Shown: piece after piece, positions 19,101 to 26,580 of the stretch
How positions within the stretch are numbered: position 1 is the first letter of the stretch
Layout: the number at the start of each line of letters is the position of its first letter
Source: Actinomycetota bacterium
GTDB lineage: Bacteria > Actinomycetota > Thermoleophilia > Gaiellales > Gaiellaceae
Assembly (NCBI GenBank): GCA_003161615.1
Contig: PMOB01000019.1
Span: 52,728 to 116,727, forward strand
DNA length: 64,000 nucleotides
Direction of reading: 5' to 3'
Position numbers and translations under genes: made by a program
Notes under the pieces: generated by a model
What the model was told of the DNA's origin: nothing
Seen by the model: the letters and a program-made list of their open reading frames with translations, nothing else
Databases searched by the model: none

Positions 19101-19941
19101 GAACGGCACCGCCGTCTCGGTCTCGGGAGCAGCGGACGTCTCGATCGGCGGCGGCTCGGCCGCACTCAACGGCTCCTTCCTATACGACGGCGGCAAGTTC
19201 CTCTTCCGGCTCGACGGCACCGCGACGATCAACGCAGGCGGCTACACGCTCGTCGACTCGAAGGTCAAGTTCTCGAACTTCCCGGGCGAGGCCGGCCTCT
19301 ACGCCGAGGTGCACTTCAACGCCGGCGACACCGTCCATATCGACGGCACCCTCAACGTCAACGCCGAGGGAGGCTTCTACCTCGGCGCGAACGCGAACAT
19401 CGACCTACGCGCCTTCACGGTGAACGGGAACGTCGAGTTCTACTCGGGCAGGAACACCTTCTGCCACGACACCTTCATCTGGTTCTTCTGGTTCACGATC
19501 AACGTCGGGCAGACCTGCGAGACGGCCGACTATCCGACGACGCTCACGGCGACGGCGACCGTCGAGTCGGCCGGCTTCTCCTTCGGCGTCTCGATGCGGA
19601 TCAACGGCGACGGCACCTTCTACGCCACCGCGCGTACGCCCATCTATGCGGACACGGTCGTCTCGACGGGCACCGTCGACCTGTGGGCCGTGCGCGGCTA
19701 CGCCCAGTTCGCGTACCACATGAGCCTCACCGTCCAGTCCCACTACCCGCAGGTCTCGGTGGAGGGGAGCGGCACGGCGAGCATCAAGTACCAGCACTGG
19801 GACGTCGTCTGGCCGCCGTGGGATTCCGGCTGGTCGGACTGGAAGACGGCCGCGACGATCTCGGTCTCCATCCGGACGAACCCGTTCGGAGCCTGCGCCT
19901 ACGTCGACGTCTTCGGCTACGACGTGGGCGGCTGCATCTAG
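13135..19941 (+). CDS. Giant secreted beta-rich repeat protein (2268 residues)
   Basis: Function unknown. A signal peptide (Arg-rich n-region, then an Ala-rich core to about residue 42) is followed by five modules of about 130-150 residues, most with a GWxC...C pair and DUF11/CARDB-like NxG patterns (to ~735). A PKD/Ig-like domain (~745-840) contains LTYRWTQVAGPP. A Pro/Arg/Lys-rich linker (~845-900) leads to about 1360 residues of repeating short beta strands rich in Gly, Ser and Thr. No LPxTG or C-terminal membrane anchor is visible. The TTG at 13135 is the only start before the signal peptide, as an in-frame stop lies just upstream, so the exact start is uncertain. Confidence 0.85.
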   Translation: MATGAHSRSDRRRPWQLAASACAGVAAIASLSAAGAAPVGAATQAPTASLTARAASAATIAGGAAEILVQLSNVAGQGAGALASPSVAIAAPPGYRFTGSTNLSQVPGFGAGDRISGRWSCHAAAGGASCSFAGSVKPGHSLPLLVGFTAPATARVGSRAVFHVTGTGSIAGHQALATMRIVRGPGYPVLYAETTTGTQVRSGGGGVETVELLNTGPVAASGAQLSNLLPAAVIGTWTAAGTGWSCAGAQGSPPSCSSSQTIQPGGVSAPLRLTFRLDPAKVAALHLKPGGKTVVEKWSVRVVADGWPPSLAVSSPAELAVAPPPAAQLRVTAVASGGRQELMPGTNKTIVARISNVGIGATEGRLSLGGAFPAGLSLLRAEAPGNWQCFDKAVLAGGSQAFACYPTSPRELGAGKRLSVRLVFAVAPGAIPGRRQLDLGAHSSNETQARDPKADVSLPLLILEPNRGFPALSLLRPGPRGAVPATDGRPLHLVSGRPSSERLDVRNAGGAPIAAGSRLELTQNLGAGATVSSVSAPPGWSCSGTRALVCTYTFGAELAPADSLEGPTVSLLARTPTTKTEDWRASVHLVSGAPHVSELPVLVTVSRGAARLVPNWTNGRVPTAGGTGSFGLAVRNTGNLTTGRPVVVGLRLPRGVHLVRLDATGWSCASTRSSARCTAAPLAPGARSPRLHVVAGFAPRTGLRTLALQARAYVEGGTPAHARAATIQVEPRHALYARINEPDKVYFADQPIVRAGQPLLPTPITLEGDGSGGSGLGLTYRWTQVAGPPVAWLGPATQADVQFQAPQVTRSTILKFALTVSDRSATSSAGVRIRVVPLQSATAGFTIRQPHPQKEKPGGPPRERRRLPKPARKLRNVTPAPPGTQIHTAARPHLTPGAAPPAIFCQLVQDAENAANGSFSASVGGVSFGFADVQLTGSGCNANTQFSFSGATFSVGSSLDASGVDGTVTENGITLSAGTLRGPSAWHSPTFTLAGGGLSVPFGGAEVSLAGTITGAGIAFVPLPSGWTGSTKIAFTAGGGDTTSVSATVTATGPKRDASPNSPAPSLNLQGSIASDGTFSLTLAIRQLVQLAGSPIDVAGKVSRSQPGGPLAISVSGTLTQPITIVPGLQIATLSVKAEPTDTALNLKGSGTVELSPPTGKIGVEVGFSYADPANWSLTAKGTGDAVWEPLPGLKISGKNFSGAIVARDDSYALSLEAKFPGTWKPHSSVTVSNLALRLSNTCPDTGAPCPRDASIFFTARGDVTFALPAIGDVSTSLAGTLALPSGDFSVEAKLNRGLSLGAGISIDAARVLISSGMPKPAEEPSTESADPGGYNVDLSGRVTLPALGTLPTVHAAFSSSGWAIAVPLGSFSLPGASGDGSRLAATVLGWASYPTKLNVVDPLTKAVTKIELPADGFKLTGDFATPPWLRRMLRLGSDINGRATGVFNPAADTYALRMEFAIPGKPYLYGSSTSAASVALKSTYFEIARQAGDFTVGLGGTAGMTISSSKIDLSVGLSYATLSQTVAGTLSFTSPEGWRDAFGARDLTLYDLAVAFSYNIPSSTPGLGFGARAVLPGVVRQNLGVTNGAKTTVVANLSLDHPCLGIQVADPTNNSQTVLSIGSGALTATVFDLAIAPSGCTVGQFRYAAGLSLNFNGKVAGIPVVIKATLGLEPFKFDATADIGEIPAGGLTIKQTHLEVSLAQDKVRIAFNGGVEVLGTNVTVAGKISKNGSVVVSDFTGTLDRLAIGDAITATGLAVTIHTESGGASNVLNFSAKGRIALFGATADCDFRLSIANGQLNAAKAEVTAKVVVGGLTLDGKFKVDYSKTAPLSVDANVAATYRGYKLADATVVARPSYLQVAAGISVNGVFSARLEGAAYYGAVPAGTNITLPGGTKVAAKTGDWYMAAKDVSLTVGGFSGTTGLWLGQAGGIVRLRVNAAVQILGTSGSNTVDVAGSVDDTGDFSLTGNAHLDLAGFKPKVAVTIARNGTAVSVSGAADVSIGGGSAALNGSFLYDGGKFLFRLDGTATINAGGYTLVDSKVKFSNFPGEAGLYAEVHFNAGDTVHIDGTLNVNAEGGFYLGANANIDLRAFTVNGNVEFYSGRNTFCHDTFIWFFWFTINVGQTCETADYPTTLTATATVESAGFSFGVSMRINGDGTFYATARTPIYADTVVSTGTVDLWAVRGYAQFAYHMSLTVQSHYPQVSVEGSGTASIKYQHWDVVWPPWDSGWSDWKTAATISVSIRTNPFGACAYVDVFGYDVGGCI

Positions 19942-20507
19942 AAGGGGTCGGGCAACGTCGGGTGGTCGGTGGGATAGATGCCGACCGCGAAGCCGTAGAC
20001 CGTGTCGCCCGAGCGCGGCAGACGGTCGAACTCGGCGATGAGCTCGGCCATTCGCTCCCAGAACTCCGACACCTGCGGTTCCGCTAGCCGCGCGTGGCGG
20101 ATGAACCCCCAGAGCTCCCCGTCGCGGAACGCCGTCGCCGACTCGCGGGCGGCGACCTCGAAGTCGTTGAAGTCGCGCGGCATCTCGTCGCCCTCCGGCC
20201 CGCGCTCGACCCCGACGTAGAACATCCGCGCCGTGCGGCCGTAGAACCGCTCGTCGATCGCACGTACGCGCCGTGTTCTCACCACCTGGACGAGCCCGTT
20301 CTCAGCGAGCACCTTGACGTGGTGGGCGACCGTGCTCTTCGGCCGCTCGAGCGCCGCCGCCAGCTCCGACACCGTCGCGGCGCGCTCGTGGAGGAGGCCG
20401 AGGATCGTCGTCCGCAGCGGATGCGTGATCGCGCGGACCTGGGCCGGCTCGGTGAGGGCGACCCGGTCGGCGAGCTCGTAGTCCGGCGGTTGTGGGTTGC
20501 CGTCCAT
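19938..20507 (-). CDS. ArsR-like winged-helix transcriptional regulator
   Basis: A 189-residue DNA-binding protein with a helix-turn-helix near residues 20-85 (ITHPLRTTILGLLHERAATV, then ALERPKSTVAHHVKVLAENG), followed by a C-terminal alpha-helical region of about 90 residues rich in aromatic residues, probably for ligand sensing or dimerisation. No metal-binding Cys pair is present. The ATG at 20507 is divergent from a dienelactone hydrolase gene with 64 bp between them, so it probably controls that gene and itself. Its stop overlaps the stop of the giant protein gene by 4 bp. Confidence 0.85.
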   Translation of the reverse strand: MDGNPQPPDYELADRVALTEPAQVRAITHPLRTTILGLLHERAATVSELAAALERPKSTVAHHVKVLAENGLVQVVRTRRVRAIDERFYGRTARMFYVGVERGPEGDEMPRDFNDFEVAARESATAFRDGELWGFIRHARLAEPQVSEFWERMAELIAEFDRLPRSGDTVYGFAVGIYPTDHPTLPDPF

Positions 20508-20528
20508 CGTTGATCAGACTAGTGTTGC

Positions 20529-20538
20529 GGAACGTTCC
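20529..20538. promoter_or_regulatory. Candidate operator between divergent regulator and hydrolase
   Basis: The 64-bp gap between the two starts holds a perfect palindrome GGAACGTTCC. It is flanked by TGATCA near 20511 and GGATCA near 20547. The position between regulator and target suits an ArsR-type operator; binding is inferred. Confidence 0.45.
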
Positions 20539-20571
20539 ATATTGTTGGATCAATACTACGAGGAGGCTCGG

Positions 20572-21147
20572 ATGGCCGAAGTCGTGCTCTTCCACCACGT
20601 GCAGGGACTGACGGACGGGGTCCGCGCGTTCGCCGACGAGCTGCGGCAGGCGGGACATACCGTCCACACGCCGGACATGTTCGAGGGCCGAACGTTCCCG
20701 ACGATCGAAACCGGCGTCGCCTTCGCACGCGAGACGGGATTCGGCGAGCTCGCCGGGCGCGGCGTCGCGGCCGGCGAGGAGCTCCCCGCCGAAGTGGTCT
20801 ACGCCGGCTTCTCGTTCGGCGCGATGCCGGCGCAGCAGCTCGCGCAGACCCGTCCCGGCGCCCGCGGCGCGCTCCTCATCTACGGCGTCGTCCCATTCAC
20901 GGAGTTCGGCGACGCGTGGCCTCAAGACGTCCCCGTCCAGATCCATGCGAAGGAGAACGACGCCTGGTTCATCGAGGACCTCCCCGCCGCCCGCGAGCTC
21001 GCCGCCTCGACCGACGCCGCGGAGCTGTTCCTCTACCCCGGCGAGCAGCACCTCTTCGCCGACTCGTCCACGTCCGACTACGACCCCGCCGCCGCCGCGC
21101 TGCTGATGGAGCGGGTGCTCGCGTTCCTCGACGCCGTGGACGCCTAG
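20572..21147 (+). CDS. Dienelactone hydrolase family protein
   Basis: A small alpha/beta hydrolase of 191 residues. The nucleophile elbow is AGFSFGAM, with Ser in the place held by Cys in classical dienelactone hydrolase. An acidic residue (KENDAW) and His (GEQHLF) complete a plausible triad in the family order. The ATG at 20572 follows AGGAGG by 6 nt, and an upstream in-frame start is rejected for lack of a ribosome-binding site. It is divergent from an ArsR-type regulator. The substrate is unknown. Confidence 0.88.
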   Translation: MAEVVLFHHVQGLTDGVRAFADELRQAGHTVHTPDMFEGRTFPTIETGVAFARETGFGELAGRGVAAGEELPAEVVYAGFSFGAMPAQQLAQTRPGARGALLIYGVVPFTEFGDAWPQDVPVQIHAKENDAWFIEDLPAARELAASTDAAELFLYPGEQHLFADSSTSDYDPAAAALLMERVLAFLDAVDA

Positions 21148-21244
21148 CTCAGGCGGCCCCGGCCGCCCGCGACGTTCACGGGCTCGCTCCCGACGGGCGC
21201 GGCAGCCTGCAGCGCCGCGGATCCGACGGGCCAGTAGGGCCGTC

Positions 21245-22576
21245 TCAGTGGCCGCGGCCGGAGATCGTGCCGGCGACGTGGGCGAACGCCGACGGCCGGC
21301 CCGTCTTCGCCTCCCGCCGGTCGGCGGCGCCGAGCAGCTTGTGGACGGCGTGGATGCCGACGTAGCGGAACGGCTCCGGCTCCCACGACCGGTCGAGCGG
21401 CCCGACCCACGGCAGCGCCGTCAGCTCGGTCTCGCGGCCGAGGATCAGGTCGCGCAGCGTCCGGCCGGCGAGGTTCGACGCCGCGACGCCGTCGCCCGCG
21501 TAGCCGCCCGCCCAGGCGATCCCGCGCGCGCGATCGACTCCCACGGCCGGCCGCCAGGTGCGGCTGACGCCGAGCACTCCCTGCCACGCGGCCGCGACGC
21601 CGGCGTCGAGCCCGAACAGGTCGCGCACCCGCCCGCGCAACCAGTCGACGATGTGCGGCGCCGGCGAATCCTCCCGAGCCGTGCCGGAGCCGAAGACGTA
21701 GGGGACGCCGCGGCCGCCGAGCGCGATCCGGCCATCGGCCGTCCGCTGCAGGTACGTGTAGAGGTTGCGGCCGTCGAGCATCGTCTCGCAGCCCGCCCAG
21801 CCGAGGTCTACCCAGACGGAATCCGGCAGCGGCTCGGTCGCGATCATCGCGCTCGTCACCGGCGCGAGCAGGCGTCGCAGACCAGGAAGGTCGGCGGTGT
21901 ACGCCTCGGTCGCGCGGACGATCCAGCGCGCCCGCACCTCGCCGGCCGGCGTCCGGACGGAGCCGGGCTCCAGCGCGAGCGCGGGCGTCCGCTCGTAGAT
22001 CGTCGCGCCGGCACGCTCGGCCGCGGTCGCGAGCCCGCGCACGAGCTTGGCCGGCTGGACGCGCGCGCAATGCGGGCTGTAGAGCGCGCCCACACCGCCG
22101 CGCACCCTGACGCGGCGGGCGAGCTCTGCCGCATCGAGGAGAAGACTCTCCCCTTGCTGGGCGCGGAGCCGGTCGAGCTCGACGCCGCTCTGGGCGACCG
22201 TGAGCGTGCCTGCCTTGACGAAGTCGCAGTCGATCCCTTCCTCCGCGACGGCCCGGCCGACCTCGTCCACCGTCTGCTCGATCGCCCGCTGCTGCGCGAG
22301 CGCTCCCGCCTCCCCGCCCCGCGCGATCCAGCCCGCGCGCGAGCCGACCAGCGCGCCGAGCACCCAGCCGCCGTTCCGGCCGGAAGCCCCGAATCCCGTC
22401 GTCTCCTTCTCGACCACAACCACCTCGAGGGACGGATCGGCGCGCCGCAGCTCGAGCGCGGTCCACAAGCCGGTGTAGCCGGCGCCGACGACGCAGACGT
22501 CCGCCTCGACGCGGCCCTCGAGCGACGGTCGTTCCGGCGCCGCGCCGAGCTGCTCCATCCAGAAGGAGACCGTCAC
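21245..22576 (-). CDS. FAD-dependent amine/amino-acid oxidoreductase (DAO family)
   Basis: A 443-residue flavoenzyme with an N-terminal Rossmann motif (VCVVGAGYTGLWTALEL) and a GFGASGRNGGW signature typical of glycine oxidase / PuuB-like enzymes. A C-terminal second FAD contact, AWAGGYAGDGVAASNLAG, is also present. It probably oxidises a secondary amine, polyamine conjugate or amino acid with O2. The GTG at 22576 starts 34 residues before the GAGYTG motif. It is transcribed alone; about 100 bp with no clear gene separate it from the convergent hydrolase. Confidence 0.88.
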   Translation of the reverse strand: MTVSFWMEQLGAAPERPSLEGRVEADVCVVGAGYTGLWTALELRRADPSLEVVVVEKETTGFGASGRNGGWVLGALVGSRAGWIARGGEAGALAQQRAIEQTVDEVGRAVAEEGIDCDFVKAGTLTVAQSGVELDRLRAQQGESLLLDAAELARRVRVRGGVGALYSPHCARVQPAKLVRGLATAAERAGATIYERTPALALEPGSVRTPAGEVRARWIVRATEAYTADLPGLRRLLAPVTSAMIATEPLPDSVWVDLGWAGCETMLDGRNLYTYLQRTADGRIALGGRGVPYVFGSGTAREDSPAPHIVDWLRGRVRDLFGLDAGVAAAWQGVLGVSRTWRPAVGVDRARGIAWAGGYAGDGVAASNLAGRTLRDLILGRETELTALPWVGPLDRSWEPEPFRYVGIHAVHKLLGAADRREAKTGRPSAFAHVAGTISGRGH

Positions 22577-22710
22577 GGGGCCACGCTATCCGCGCGATAA
22601 ACCAACCCTAGAAAGATGTCAGGCCCGTCGATCGCTTGCGCAACCTCCGGGCCCAACGCGCGCACTCTCGCATCCCGGCGCGCGTCTGTCAAGTGCCTAC
22701 CGTCGAAGGC

Positions 22711-22740
22711 GGACGGCCGGGACCGAAGCCCCGGCCGTCC
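22711..22740 (-). terminator. Strong UUCG-capped stem-loop after the sedolisin operon
   Basis: On the minus strand GGACGGCCGGG pairs with CCCGGCCGTCC and the helix closes with a C-UUCG-G tetraloop, giving about 13 bp. It starts 10 bp past the stop of the second sedolisin gene. There is no T-run, as is common for actinobacterial terminators. Confidence 0.75.
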
Positions 22741-22749
22741 ACCTCCTGG

Positions 22750-23985
22750 CTAGAAGCCCGAGATGCCGTTCGGCGTGCCCAGCCCGGTCGGACCGTCGTA
22801 GCCCGGCCCGGCCTGGCAGAGGTAGCCGCACGTCGTCGTCGGCGTCATGTTCGAACCGCTCGCCACGTCGAACAGCCCACTTGTGTGGCTATACGGATAC
22901 GAGCCGTAGACGAGGGACTTCGCGTTTCCGGCCAGCGCGTACACCGACGCGGTGAACGGCGAGGCGATGCTCGTGCCGGCGACAACGCCCCAGCCGCCGA
23001 TCTCCGGCGAGCTGTCGTAGATCGCGACGTTGTCGGCGACCGCGGAGACGTCCGCGACCGTCCGGCCCGCGCAGCCGGCGTCGTGCTGCCAAGCCGGCTT
23101 CGGCTCCCACATCGAGCAGCCGCTGCCCGTCCCCTGCGCGTCGTTCGGCAGGACGCCCGGATAGAGGCTGCCCCACACCGACTCGCTCCAGCCGCGCGCC
23201 GTGGTCGGGTCCTGGACGAGCTCAGTGCCGCCGACTGCTGTCACGTAGGGCGAGGCGGCGGGCCAGACCGTCCCGTAGTCCTGGTCGCCCGCCGACGCGG
23301 TGATCGCGACGCCCGGATGGTCGTAGTAGTGGTCGAAGAAGGTCTGATCCGGCTCCGGCCCGGCGGTGCCGTAGCTGTTCGAGACCTCGGTCGCCCCGAG
23401 GTTGACGGCCGTGTCGACCGCGGCGCCGAGATCGCTGTGCTGCGCCGGGTTGGACGTGGCGATCGCCTCGTCGGCCGAGTTCGCCTCGACGAGCAGGATG
23501 TGGCACTTCGGACAGACCGCCGACACCATCTCGGTGTCGAGCGCGATCTCCGGCTCCCAGTCGGGGTTGGCGATGGGGTAGTTGCCCTGCTCGCCGTCCT
23601 GGTTGACCTTCTTGAAGCAGCCGTTCGCGGTCGTGCACGGGCCGAGCCCGTAGTAGGCGCGGTAGACGTTGAGGTCCGACTCGATCGTCGGGTCGTCGTA
23701 CGCGTCCACGAGCGCAACCGTCTGCGTACCGCCTCGCGTCGCCGAGTAGGAGGCGAGTTTGTAGGCGGCCTGGAGGTCCTGTGCGCCGTACCCAGAGTGT
23801 GCCGCCGTCGCGGCCGGGACAACCGGGATGTCGACGCGAAGTGCCGACTGGCAGCGGATCGGGCCGGTGGTGCAGAACGGCCTCAATGTCGGCAACGTCC
23901 CCGCCGCCCCCGCCGAGGAGGCGAGGACGGCGGTGGTGGCGACGAGCGCGGCGATGCCGCTCAGGCCGAGGGTCGACTTCTTCAT
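22750..23985 (-). CDS. Secreted sedolisin-type serine peptidase without propeptide
   Basis: A 411-residue S53 family peptidase. A signal peptide (MKKSTLGLSGIAALVA) leads almost directly into the catalytic domain, with no pro-kumamolisin activation domain. The Glu-x3-Asp pair (EIALD), oxyanion Asp (SAGDQD), nucleophile Ser (GTSIASP) and the calcium-loop region ending GYDGPTGLGTP are all present, so it looks active. Several Cys pairs suggest disulfides. The ATG at 23985 follows GGAGG by 9 nt and overlaps the upstream sedolisin stop (ATGA). Confidence 0.88.
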   Translation of the reverse strand: MKKSTLGLSGIAALVATTAVLASSAGAAGTLPTLRPFCTTGPIRCQSALRVDIPVVPAATAAHSGYGAQDLQAAYKLASYSATRGGTQTVALVDAYDDPTIESDLNVYRAYYGLGPCTTANGCFKKVNQDGEQGNYPIANPDWEPEIALDTEMVSAVCPKCHILLVEANSADEAIATSNPAQHSDLGAAVDTAVNLGATEVSNSYGTAGPEPDQTFFDHYYDHPGVAITASAGDQDYGTVWPAASPYVTAVGGTELVQDPTTARGWSESVWGSLYPGVLPNDAQGTGSGCSMWEPKPAWQHDAGCAGRTVADVSAVADNVAIYDSSPEIGGWGVVAGTSIASPFTASVYALAGNAKSLVYGSYPYSHTSGLFDVASGSNMTPTTTCGYLCQAGPGYDGPTGLGTPNGISGF

Positions 23986-26378
23986 GAGGAGCAACCTCCG
24001 AGGACGTCGTTGTAGGTCGGGCCGGCCGAGTCGGCCGGCTCGAGCGGTCCCTGCGTCGCGCCCTCGCGGACGTAGGTCGCCGCGGAGGGCCGCAGGAGCG
24101 TGGCGCCGACGGCCAAGCCCGGGAAGTCCGAGATCGGCGCGTCGACTTCGGCGGTGCCGTTCGGACCGAGAGTGATCGTCCCGGTGTCCACGTGCTCCTG
24201 GAGGTACTTGTTCTCAAGCGAGAGGCGGACGAGCTCCCCGTCCCAGGCGAGCACCGTCCCCGTCTGCTCGACGGCGAGCTGCGTGAAGTACTGAGTCCCG
24301 CCGTACGTGAAGACGAGCTGGTAGTCGTTCTCGCCGCCGCCCGTCGGGATCACGGTCGAGAGGTTGCTGACGGTGATGATCGTCCGCAGCGTCTGTCCGT
24401 CGGTCGAGAGGAAGGCGCGGCCGCTGAGGATGTCGAGCTGCGGTGCCGTGCCTGGCCCGTCGACCGAAACGCCTTCGGGCGCATACGCGTCGTCGCCTGC
24501 CGGATCGGTGAAGAGGTTCCCGCAAGTTGTCGACGAGCTCGTCACGATCGGAGCCGGCGGGGTGTTGTGCGACGGCGTGAGACGACCGGTGAGGTCAAGC
24601 ATGATCTGCGAGATCTCGGGCGTTCCCCAGCCGGTCGTGTTGTCATAGCCGGGTTTCGCCGGATACGGCTGGTTGTCGCCGACCGTGACGTCGTAGAAAT
24701 CACGGCCCGGGGCCTCCTGCGCGAGCTTGTAGATCTGGTAGTTCGCGAAGCCGAGCCCCTTGCCCTGCGACGCGGCCTGGATGCGGGCCCAGACTCCGAG
24801 CCAGAGTGGTGACGAGAGGCTCGTGCCCGCTCCCTGCGAGTCGGCGCCACCGTCGTCGTTGATCAGGAGTCCGTTACCCGTCACGACGTCGCCCGAGATG
24901 TCGGCGACGTCCGGCGTCGACCGGCAGATCGGGCCTGCCGCGCCGGCGACTGGGACGTACGGGTTCCCGTTCGGGTCGAAGGTGCAGTTCGTCGAGGCGA
25001 CGCCGGTCTGGTAGCTGCCTGCCGGCTCGCTCGTCGAGTTGCCGCCGCCCCCGAACTCCCAAGCGGTCTCGGTGAAGCGGTGCTCCGGCGTTCCGCCGTC
25101 TCCGCTCAGATCGGTGCCGCCGACCGCGACAACCCACGGGCTGGCCGACGGCCAGTTGAGTCCCGGGTAGAGCTGGGTTGCGACGCCGTTCGTCGAGCCG
25201 AGCACCGGAACGCCGATGATCGGGCACGAGCCGCCGGTGTCGCCGGTGGAAGAGAAGAGCGTGCGTCCCTCGGCAGCGGCCTGCTCGAGGATCTTGTCCC
25301 CCGGCACTTCCATGCCGTCGGTGATGATCGCGTTCGCGTTGCCGACGTTCTCGCACTCGCCGAACGAGGCGCTGCCCTGGAGCGGGCCGTTCTTGTCGTT
25401 GACCCAGCCGGCGAAGGCGGCGAGCGCGTCGGTGTCGCTGTTGTGGTGCGCGAAGTAGAGGGTCTCGGACTTGACGTTTGGCGCCATGCCGGTGGAGGCC
25501 TGCGTGTCGAGCTCCCACTCGACGGTCGCACCGTCACCGCTTGTGTCGGGCGTCGACGTGTCGCCGTAGTGCTTGACCGTGATCGGCACGCCCGGCAGCC
25601 CCCACTCGGCCTCGAACGACCGGAGGTCGGGGACGACCGGGTCGGTGACGCCCCAGCCGAAGATCGCCATCGTCTGCCCGTTGCCGGCGTTCGTCGACGG
25701 CGCGTCGTAGATCGACCAGAGGTCCCGGATGCTCAAGAGACCCGTTTTCGGGGTCGTCCCGGTCGCAGTCTGCGTCGTCGTCTGCGACGTGCCTGTCGCC
25801 TGGACGCGCGGAATCGCGAGCCGGTTGAAGTTGTTCAGACCGAGGACGTCGGAGATCCCGAGCGCCGCGGGCACCGACGGCGCCTGCGTGTTCGCGTAGA
25901 AATTGCGGCCGGCCGCGGTGTAGTTGTTGAGCGGCGTACCGAACGCCAACTCGACCTGCGCCGCGCTCCCGCTCGCGAGGAAGTAGTTCGTAGAGGTCTC
26001 GATCGGCGTCACGGTCAGGCCTCTGCTTTGGGCCCAAGACGTCGCCGCCTGGAAGCTCGACGCGGGCACCCCGAACTCGGAGTTGAACGTGTCCGGATCG
26101 AGGTAGTTCCCATAGTTCGAGCTCGACGGGTCGTAGAGCTGCTTGACGTAGGCATCCTCCGCCGCCTGGTTCGGGTTGGACAGGAAGACGCCGACCGTCA
26201 CCGGCTGTGACGACGGCACCGTTCCGACCAGTGTGGCGAGCGAGAGGTTGTGCACAAACGCCTGGTCCAGCCGCACGCTGCCACTGTTGCCCTGGGCGGA
26301 CGATGCCGCACCGAAGGCGAGGAGCGACGCCGCAAGCAGCACGAGTGGCAGGCGACGAAGCGAGAAGTCTCTGAGCAT
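23982..26378 (-). CDS. Secreted sedolisin (S53) with pro-kumamolisin domain
   Basis: A 798-residue secreted endopeptidase, probably acid-active like characterised family members. Order: signal peptide (about 1-30), pro-kumamolisin activation domain (about 40-190), then the catalytic domain with Glu-x3-Asp (EWELD), oxyanion Asp (SSTGDTGG), Ser (GTSLSSP) and calcium-site GYDNTTGWGTPE. A C-terminal beta domain of about 180 residues follows. The ATG at 26378 sits after GGGGGA; an earlier in-frame start adds ten residues without a signal-like sequence. It is divergent from an ECF sigma/anti-sigma pair. Confidence 0.9.
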   Translation of the reverse strand: MLRDFSLRRLPLVLLAASLLAFGAASSAQGNSGSVRLDQAFVHNLSLATLVGTVPSSQPVTVGVFLSNPNQAAEDAYVKQLYDPSSSNYGNYLDPDTFNSEFGVPASSFQAATSWAQSRGLTVTPIETSTNYFLASGSAAQVELAFGTPLNNYTAAGRNFYANTQAPSVPAALGISDVLGLNNFNRLAIPRVQATGTSQTTTQTATGTTPKTGLLSIRDLWSIYDAPSTNAGNGQTMAIFGWGVTDPVVPDLRSFEAEWGLPGVPITVKHYGDTSTPDTSGDGATVEWELDTQASTGMAPNVKSETLYFAHHNSDTDALAAFAGWVNDKNGPLQGSASFGECENVGNANAIITDGMEVPGDKILEQAAAEGRTLFSSTGDTGGSCPIIGVPVLGSTNGVATQLYPGLNWPSASPWVVAVGGTDLSGDGGTPEHRFTETAWEFGGGGNSTSEPAGSYQTGVASTNCTFDPNGNPYVPVAGAAGPICRSTPDVADISGDVVTGNGLLINDDGGADSQGAGTSLSSPLWLGVWARIQAASQGKGLGFANYQIYKLAQEAPGRDFYDVTVGDNQPYPAKPGYDNTTGWGTPEISQIMLDLTGRLTPSHNTPPAPIVTSSSTTCGNLFTDPAGDDAYAPEGVSVDGPGTAPQLDILSGRAFLSTDGQTLRTIITVSNLSTVIPTGGGENDYQLVFTYGGTQYFTQLAVEQTGTVLAWDGELVRLSLENKYLQEHVDTGTITLGPNGTAEVDAPISDFPGLAVGATLLRPSAATYVREGATQGPLEPADSAGPTYNDVLGGCSS

Positions 26379-26580
26379 GTAATCCCCCGCGGAGAGTTGG
26401 AGTCCCACCCCTTGGTGAGGCAGGTCATCCTTCTTTCCCGAACCTGCGCAAACCTCAAACAGATTGACCAGTCAGTCAACGGCGGCCGTCGGTCCGGGGC
26501 CTGTGTCGAACGGCGTTGCGCGACCTGGAGGATCGGTTCGACTTTCGTTCGCGGACGAACCAGAATCGGCTCTGAGGCGA

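Noticed and set aside
21148-21244. A short gene between the dienelactone hydrolase and the flavin oxidoreductase
   Set aside because: Only a GC-rich GGCGGCC/GGCCGCC hairpin with a 2-nt loop and no credible frame with a ribosome-binding site were seen.
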